Of a stretch of 10,357 bases of DNA, positions 6,113-10,357 are shown one piece after another. The first letter of the stretch is position 1; each line of letters begins with the position of its first letter. Position numbers and translations under genes: made by a program. The DNA comes from Bacteroidota bacterium (lineage in GTDB: Bacteria; Bacteroidota; Bacteroidia; Flavobacteriales_D; Crocinitomicaceae), in assembly GCA_018825925.1 (NCBI GenBank), contig JAHKAT010000067.1:1-10357 (forward strand), written 5' to 3'. The notes under the pieces were generated by a model, which did no database searches, had not been told where the DNA came from, and saw only the letters and a list, made by a program, of their open reading frames with translations.

Positions 6113-7573
6113 TCAATCATTCATTTTATCGACTTCCTGTGTTTCCTTTGTGTTTTGTACTTTCTTTAAAAGTAGAACCCATGTTTTTGGTTGCCATAAA
6201 CCTATAACAAACAAAGCAATAAAACCAAGACTGCTAAATAAGACCCCTTCTTTGTTGCCAGGATAAAAAGTCGAAATAATCCATAGCAAAATACCATACA
6301 TTAAAAGGTGCACTAAGTGCATGAGGTACTTGAATTGACCAAAATATTGCCAGGAGTAGAGAAAGTAAACAAGCGCCACTCCACACTGTGTAATTAAAGT
6401 AGCCAATGCTGCTCCTTCCGCTCCTCGTTCAGGTATCAACCAAAAGTTTAGCAGCACATTTACGCCAATAGAAATCAAGGCAATTTGATTTAATTTTTTC
6501 ATTTCCCCAAAGGCTGTTAACAGGGTTGAGTTTAATATAGCGATGCAAATCCCTATAAATGATAGCATTAGTAGCTTAAAAGACGGTGCGCTTTCAGCGA
6601 TGTTTTCCTGGTAAATCCAGCCAAGAATAGTAGTGCTATTTTCATAGCAAGCCCAACCCAACCAAATTGCGCCACCTACTAAAATACGACTCGATAAACT
6701 CATTAGCGATAAGTTGTCAATGCGGTTATGAATCTGCCTACTAAAAATGGGGAAAAGTAAGCCTGCAAAAAGCATGGCAAACATGAAAAAGGCGTCTAAA
6801 ACTCTAAATCCCTGCGCGTAAATGCCCACTTCGTATTGTTGGTTTGGATGCAAATAAGCAATCATAAATGTGTCTACTCGCGTATAAAGCATCATCAATA
6901 AAATAAGCAAGGCGTAAGGAAAACTTCTTTTTACAATAGAGAAAATGAAAATTTTGTCGAGTTTGAACTTAGGCATCCCGACCTTTTTTGAAAGAACCGC
7001 ATAAGAAACAATTACTGATACAATATAGGAGCCGGAAAGACAATATACAAACCATTCAATTTGAAAGCTTTCCGAAGAAATCAAGAAAATACCACCGCAC
7101 GAAAGAATTAACAACAGCCGATCGAGAATCGAAAATAATGCATCCCAGCGAAACAAGTGCAGACCTGCAAAATGCGCACGTGCATAGGCAATTAAACCGA
7201 TTAGCAATTGGTTAAACAGTAAAAAGCAAAGTAAATAATATCCCTTTTCGCCCAGATCTAAAAGGAGCACAAAAGGCAAAGTACAAAGTACATAACCAAT
7301 AAATGCTACCATTCTAAAGGACCATGTTTTAGAAAAATAGCGCGGTGCTAAATGAGGGTATTGGGCAATGTTTTTGGTGGTGAAATTGTTAATTCCTAAA
7401 TCCAGCAGAATGTTGAAAAGAACGGTAATGTTTAATAAAACGTAATACGTTCCATATTCTTCTGCACCCACTCTATTCTGAACACCTGCATCTATCCAAA
7501 ACAGCGAAACAGGCTTAACCAAAAGGTTAAGGACAACGATTAGGATTAAATTAGAAACGAATTTACGCTGCAT
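6113..7573 (-). CDS. Polysaccharide/lipid-linked oligosaccharide flippase (Wzx-like, MOP superfamily)
   Basis: This 486-residue protein is hydrophobic along its whole length, with about 12-14 predicted helices. It starts with a basic N-terminus and VLNLLVKPVSLFWIDAGVQN, followed by VGAEEYGTYYVLLNI and LLDLGINNFTTKNIA. The G-x-x-x-Y-G and LDLG-x-x-N-x-x-T pattern is typical of Wzx/RfbX polysaccharide transporters. These flip undecaprenyl-linked repeat units to the periplasmic side for Wzy-type polymerisation. Later landmarks include the charged helix around RVDTFMIAYL and INVLLNFWLIPERGAEGAALAT, a segment well conserved across this family. ATG at 7573 is the only reasonable start. The gene is 28 bases downstream of the methyltransferase gene and 22 bases upstream of the wzz-like gene, so all three probably share a transcript. 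Substrate cannot be read from the sequence. Confidence 0.9.
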   Translation of the reverse strand: MQRKFVSNLILIVVLNLLVKPVSLFWIDAGVQNRVGAEEYGTYYVLLNITVLFNILLDLGINNFTTKNIAQYPHLAPRYFSKTWSFRMVAFIGYVLCTLPFVLLLDLGEKGYYLLCFLLFNQLLIGLIAYARAHFAGLHLFRWDALFSILDRLLLILSCGGIFLISSESFQIEWFVYCLSGSYIVSVIVSYAVLSKKVGMPKFKLDKIFIFSIVKRSFPYALLILLMMLYTRVDTFMIAYLHPNQQYEVGIYAQGFRVLDAFFMFAMLFAGLLFPIFSRQIHNRIDNLSLMSLSSRILVGGAIWLGWACYENSTTILGWIYQENIAESAPSFKLLMLSFIGICIAILNSTLLTAFGEMKKLNQIALISIGVNVLLNFWLIPERGAEGAALATLITQCGVALVYFLYSWQYFGQFKYLMHLVHLLMYGILLWIISTFYPGNKEGVLFSSLGFIALFVIGLWQPKTWVLLLKKVQNTKETQEVDKMND

Positions 7574-7601
7574 GCGAATTGTTAAACGTGTAAATCACAT
7601 T

Positions 7602-8330
7602 TTAATTGGGTAAAAACAGGAAATTTTGATGGGAATGCAGGGCTGATACAAATGGACAAAGTTTACCATTAATAACAACGTGAGCAGCATATCCTTTTTC
7701 TGCCAACAATTCAAAACACTGAGTGCGATTTTCATTGTCCCAAAGCTCCAAATAAAGCACTGGCTTTGAGTTCTCAAGAGATTTAGTTGCTCCCTTCAAT
7801 GCAGCAAATTCATAATTTTCTACATCCATTTTAATCGCGGCTACATTTTGGTCTCCTACCAAATCATCGATGGTCGTTAACGCTACCTCCAATTCCTGAC
7901 CTTCATTCCATTCCAGAATTTCATCGCATTTCACATGACTCAAGCCTTGCATTTTTGTCTTTCCTTGATTGGGAAGAATCATGGTCACCCAACCTTTTTC
8001 GGCGCCCACTGCTTTATCGATAATCTCCACATTCAACCATTTGTTTTCACGTTCCAATCGATGTAAAACATGCAAATTGTCAGGCATTGGTTCGATGGCA
8101 ATTACTTTACAAGACTTAAATTTCTTGGCTAGATGGTCGGTCATTATACCCAAGTTAGCTCCAACATCTAAAATCACACCCTTGTCGGCGCTAATTTGAT
8201 TCATGAAAACAAAAAAATCACTTTCCTTCTTATCCCATTTCAACGATTTGATCTTGAATTTCGCAAATACATATAGATATCGGCGGTAACCCAAAATTTG
8301 TTGTAGAATATATTTGATCGTGTTTTTCAC
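7602..8330 (-). CDS. FkbM family SAM-dependent methyltransferase
   Basis: This is a class I S-adenosylmethionine methyltransferase of the FkbM type, commonly an O-methyltransferase acting on sugars in polysaccharide loci. Numbered from the GTG at 8330 (242 residues), motif I is ILDVGANLG (53-61). The acidic ribose-binding residue is Glu80 in IAIEPMP. The FkbM-typical IKMDVENYEFAALKG lies at about 166-180, with Asn where many members have Gly. The longest frame starts with TTG at 8339, but that codon lies within an exact TAnnTTTG promoter element (TATCTTTG), and family members begin near the VKNTIKY segment. I therefore prefer GTG 8330; no ATG is available upstream before the in-frame stop. 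The transcript would then be leaderless or nearly so. Placement before wzx suggests it methylates the glycan, possibly as a chain-end modification. Confidence 0.88.
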   Translation of the reverse strand: MKNTIKYILQQILGYRRYLYVFAKFKIKSLKWDKKESDFFVFMNQISADKGVILDVGANLGIMTDHLAKKFKSCKVIAIEPMPDNLHVLHRLERENKWLNVEIIDKAVGAEKGWVTMILPNQGKTKMQGLSHVKCDEILEWNEGQELEVALTTIDDLVGDQNVAAIKMDVENYEFAALKGATKSLENSKPVLYLELWDNENRTQCFELLAEKGYAAHVVINGKLCPFVSALHSHQNFLFLPN

Positions 8331-8336
8331 AAGTTG

Positions 8337-8344
8337 CAAAGATA
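8337..8344 (-). promoter_or_regulatory. Exact -7 element ahead of the FkbM gene
   Basis: Read on the minus strand this is TATCTTTG followed by CA, an exact TAnnTTTG match. It overlaps the TTG candidate start and lies 6 bases before the preferred GTG. No TTG -33 box is visible; the upstream 30 bases are A-rich. If it is used, the methyltransferase and downstream wzx-wzz-wzy genes can be expressed independently of the radical SAM gene. Confidence 0.45.
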
Positions 8345-8371
8345 AGGTTTCTATTTTCTTTTTTGATTTTA

Positions 8372-8419
8372 ATGTAGAAGGTAAACGCAGAATTGATTCT
8401 CAAAGTTGTATTTCTACAT
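8372..8419. repeat. Nested inverted repeats between the radical SAM and FkbM genes
   Basis: The outer arms ATGTAGAA (8372-8379) and TTCTACAT (8412-8419) are exact reverse complements separated by 32 bases. Inside lies a second perfect dyad, AGAAT-TG-ATTCT (8389-8400). There is no T-run after the structure on the minus strand, so it does not look like an intrinsic terminator. It occupies most of the 123-base spacer and lies upstream of the TATCTTTG element. Confidence 0.5.
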
Positions 8420-8453
8420 CCATTTAAATCTAAGAAAGATCTTTTGCATGTCA

Positions 8454-9470
8454 CTACTGAGTAAACACCTTTGTGCCTTCCGTGCAATTGCGGCAAATAT
8501 CTATAGCTTCTCGATCATTAAAAACGGCCTTTCGGAAGTTGCTATATCTTTTGTTTCTCCATGTTCTTTGGAAGTTTTCATTTTCTAAGGAGCCTAAAAC
8601 ATGCTCAGCATCTTTATCAAAACAACAAGGCACAACTTTGCCATCCCATGTTAAAACAGTACTACTCCACATGCGCCAACATTCGTTGAGCAGTTTGTTT
8701 TTGATCACATATTTTCCCGATACATTCCTTCGGTAACGACTATATTTCTCGTTTTTAGGAATCAATGGGTTTCCATTTTCAAAGTCATATACTTGAGCGG
8801 TTTTTAGCCGAACCTCATCTACCTCAAACTCTTTGGCTTTCGTAAAAAGCATTTCTATTTCATGTTCATTTGGCTGGACTACCAAAAATTGCCAAACCAC
8901 GTGTGGGGTCTTCGATTTTCTTGCTTTTTTAATATTTAAAATTAGTTCTGTTGCTGCCAGAACCTTATCCAGTTTCCCATTAATGCGATAGGCTTCGTAG
9001 GTTTTTTGAGTCATTCCATCAATGGATATAATCAATTGGCCAAGTCCAGAATCAATAATCTCATTTGCTTTTTTTTCGGTGATAAAATGTCCATTGGTAG
9101 AGGTGGAGCTAAATACTTTTTGTTTTGTCGCTTCTTGAATTAACTCCAAAAATTGAGGGTGCAGAAAGGGTTCACCTTGAAAATAATAGTTGACATAAAA
9201 CACCGTTGGAGATAGCTCCTTTAGCCAATCCCTATGTTTATCAATATCTATTTTACCTGTTTCTCTAGTAAACTTTTTCAATCCACTAGGACATTCAGGG
9301 CAACCCAAATTACAAGCCGTTGTTGGCTCGATTGTTGCAGAAAACGGGAAAAATCGAGCATGAGAGCGACCGGTCCACTTCATCCAATAAAACGAGAAAC
9401 GCAAACCAATCAAATTAGTCAATCGTCTAAGGTTCATTTTTTTGGCAATCTGCCAGCGATATTGAAACAT
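8454..9470 (-). CDS. Radical SAM protein with SPASM/twitch-like C-terminus, polysaccharide-locus type
   Basis: This is a 338-residue radical SAM enzyme. The cluster motif CNLGCPECPSG supplies Cys53, Cys57 and Cys60 in the CxxxCxxC spacing, preceded by the usual IEPTTA strand. The rest of the partial TIM barrel shows YYFQGEPFLHP (the GGEP-like SAM site), STSTNGHFI and LIISIDGMTQKTYEAYR. The C-terminal part has Cys264, the CC pair 282-283 after DGKVVP, and Cys326/Cys329, a reduced SPASM or twitch arrangement that may bind one auxiliary 4Fe-4S cluster. Such proteins occur in Bacteroidota surface-glycan loci, but their substrates are mostly unknown. ATG at 9470 was preferred over the TTG at 9488, which falls in a promoter-like TTTTG; ATG at 9437 is a further possibility. 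It heads the leftward gene set. Confidence 0.88.
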   Translation of the reverse strand: MFQYRWQIAKKMNLRRLTNLIGLRFSFYWMKWTGRSHARFFPFSATIEPTTACNLGCPECPSGLKKFTRETGKIDIDKHRDWLKELSPTVFYVNYYFQGEPFLHPQFLELIQEATKQKVFSSTSTNGHFITEKKANEIIDSGLGQLIISIDGMTQKTYEAYRINGKLDKVLAATELILNIKKARKSKTPHVVWQFLVVQPNEHEIEMLFTKAKEFEVDEVRLKTAQVYDFENGNPLIPKNEKYSRYRRNVSGKYVIKNKLLNECWRMWSSTVLTWDGKVVPCCFDKDAEHVLGSLENENFQRTWRNKRYSNFRKAVFNDREAIDICRNCTEGTKVFTQ

Positions 9471-9485
9471 TACAATAAAAGTAAT

Positions 9486-9520
9486 CAAAAGAATATTCTT
9501 TAAATTTACCGCATGTCAAA
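9486..9520 (-). promoter_or_regulatory. Candidate promoter of the radical SAM gene
   Basis: On the minus strand TTCTTTTG (9493-9486) matches TAnnTTTG at all but the second base. TTTG (9520-9517) lies 23 bases upstream as a possible -33 box, at the long end of the accepted spacing. The predicted leader to ATG 9470 is about 10 bases. The -33 box would lie inside the first codons of the divergent gene. Confidence 0.3.
9501..9508 (+). promoter_or_regulatory. Candidate -7 element of the DUF5686 gene
   Basis: TAAATTTA matches TAnnTTTG at all but the last base and sits 4 bases before the ATG at 9513. That is the close spacing often seen in Bacteroidota genes with very short leaders. No -33 TTG lies at the proper distance. 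It shares the 42-base divergent spacer with the radical SAM promoter. Confidence 0.3.
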
Positions 9521-10357
9521 CCTAAAGTCCCTATTCCTTTTTCTTGGCTTCCTTTCGACGCCGTTTCTTAATTTTTCGCAACAATCTATCGAAATTCGAG
9601 ATTTAAAGACAGAAGAACCCATTCCTTTTGTTAAAGTTTATCCTTCTACGGGTTCTCCTTTTTTGGCAGATATCGATGGCCGCTTCAACTGGAAGCCTGA
9701 ATGGGAGTCTATTCGCTTGGTTTATTCCGGCTATTCAGACTCCACCTTTTATCTGGAACAAAACAATGCAAGAACGCTATATTTGAATAGTAAAATTCAA
9801 GAAATTCAAGAGGTAACGGCCATGGCGGGTGAAAACCCAGCGCACAGAATTTTGGATTTGGTAATTGCCAATCGAAAGCAAAACAATCCACTGGATAATG
9901 ATTCTTTTAAATACCGCAGTTATTCAAAGTTTATCGCGGAAATTGATGAGGGTGTTTTGGCAAATATTTCAGATACAACCACAGATACCAATCTAATTTC
10001 TACTCGCGATTTCATCAAGTCGACTCATTTGTTTTTAATTGAAACAAGTAGCATACGAACCTTCGTTCCTCCTTCGCGAGATCGAGAGGAGGTTATTGCT
10101 TATAAAGTTTCGGGAGTTCAAGATCCTCTTTTTGCCACAATAGCAAAAGAAATGCAGTCCTTTAGTTTTTATGACAATCAATTCAATATTCTTTCTAAAA
10201 CCTATATCAATCCAATCGCTTTAGGGGGAACAAGGCGGTATTTGTTTCAACTTCAAGACACAACATTGTCTGGACCTGACACCGTTTTTCACGTTACTTT
10301 TCGACCGAGAAAAGACAAAAACTTTGACGGTTTACAGGGTACTTTGTTCATCAATAC
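9513..10357 (+). CDS. DUF5686 / carboxypeptidase-regulatory-like domain protein, N-terminal part (3' end outside window)
   Basis: The frame is open from ATG 9513 to the end of the window (281 complete codons) with no stop. Residues 1-23 form a signal peptide: a basic start, hydrophobic FLFLGFL, and a polar boundary near FSQQ. Residues about 26-93 resemble the CarboxypepD_reg-like beta-sandwich that fronts many Bacteroidota outer-membrane proteins (IEIRDLKTEEPIPFVKVYPS). From about residue 108 the sequence fits DUF5686: NPAHRILDLVIANRKQNNP, then a SYSKF segment, HLFLIETSS, YKVSGVQDPLFA, QSFSFYDNQFNIL and a RPRKDKNFDGLQGTLFIN stretch. The C-terminal part of this family is predicted to be a membrane beta-barrel, which lies outside the window. 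Export to the outer membrane is inferred. Its function is unknown, and it diverges from the polysaccharide operon with only 42 bases between starts. Confidence 0.87.
   Translation, partial: MSNLKSLFLFLGFLSTPFLNFSQQSIEIRDLKTEEPIPFVKVYPSTGSPFLADIDGRFNWKPEWESIRLVYSGYSDSTFYLEQNNARTLYLNSKIQEIQEVTAMAGENPAHRILDLVIANRKQNNPLDNDSFKYRSYSKFIAEIDEGVLANISDTTTDTNLISTRDFIKSTHLFLIETSSIRTFVPPSRDREEVIAYKVSGVQDPLFATIAKEMQSFSFYDNQFNILSKTYINPIALGGTRRYLFQLQDTTLSGPDTVFHVTFRPRKDKNFDGLQGTLFIN

Noticed and set aside
8435..8444. AAAGATCTTT palindrome after the radical SAM stop
   Set aside because: A self-complementary 10-mer with no loop and no T-run cannot act as a terminator hairpin; probably chance.
8230..8496. Minus-strand 88-codon frame spanning the FkbM/radical SAM spacer
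   Set aside because: It overlaps both flanking genes in another frame and matches no family. The spacer is better explained as a promoter and dyad region.
1..10357. IS elements, CRISPR arrays, tRNA/rRNA genes, phage or toxin-antitoxin genes
   Set aside because: I looked for transposase motifs, spaced direct repeats, tRNA-like cloverleaf ends and small paired genes, and found none that could be supported.

Overview
The window looks like chromosomal DNA of a Bacteroidota bacterium, most likely the Flavobacteriales/Cryomorphaceae-Crocinitomicaceae side. The evidence is a low G+C, A-rich composition, the near absence of Shine-Dalgarno sites, promoter elements of the TAnnTTTG (-7) type, and several lineage-typical families: a PorW/SprE-like C-terminus, a DUF5686 outer-membrane-associated protein, and a bactofilin next to AtpZ. 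The assignment is inference from gene content; no rRNA or tRNA is present.

Left block (2-1693, + strand): a tight four-gene run. It holds the C-terminal end of a PorW/SprE-like type IX secretion/gliding protein, a bactofilin, a small AtpZ/AtpI-like membrane protein and a four-helix membrane protein. Gaps are 8, 2 and 2 bases, so it is almost certainly one transcript. In relatives I recall this run leading into the F0 ATP synthase genes starting with atpB. Here it ends at a weak hairpin and a bcp gene follows.

Middle block (1694-3556, + strand): a Bcp-type thiol peroxidase and recA, each apparently with its own promoter. Upstream of recA is a perfect 7-5-7 dyad, a candidate operator. recA ends in a strong intrinsic terminator whose flanks suit both directions, because the next operon converges on it.

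Right block (9470-3662, - strand): a surface-polysaccharide locus read leftward. In transcription order it encodes a radical SAM/SPASM-like protein, an FkbM methyltransferase, a Wzx-type flippase, a Wzz-type chain-length/co-polymerase protein without a kinase domain, and a Wzy/WaaL-type polymerase or ligase. The last two overlap by 4 bases. The flip, length-control and polymerise trio is complete, but the window has no glycosyltransferase or initiating phosphoglycosyltransferase.

Right edge (9513-10357, + strand): a divergently transcribed, 3'-truncated gene with a signal peptide, a carboxypeptidase-regulatory-like domain and the start of DUF5686. It shares a 42-base intergenic region with the radical SAM gene. 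No IS element, CRISPR array or phage gene was seen, and no gene-free stretch exceeds 180 bases. I found no convincing wholly new system. The best leads are the recA operator-like dyad, the displaced AtpZ pair, the nested dyad and promoter ahead of the FkbM gene, and the glycosyltransferase-free Wzx/Wzz/Wzy block.
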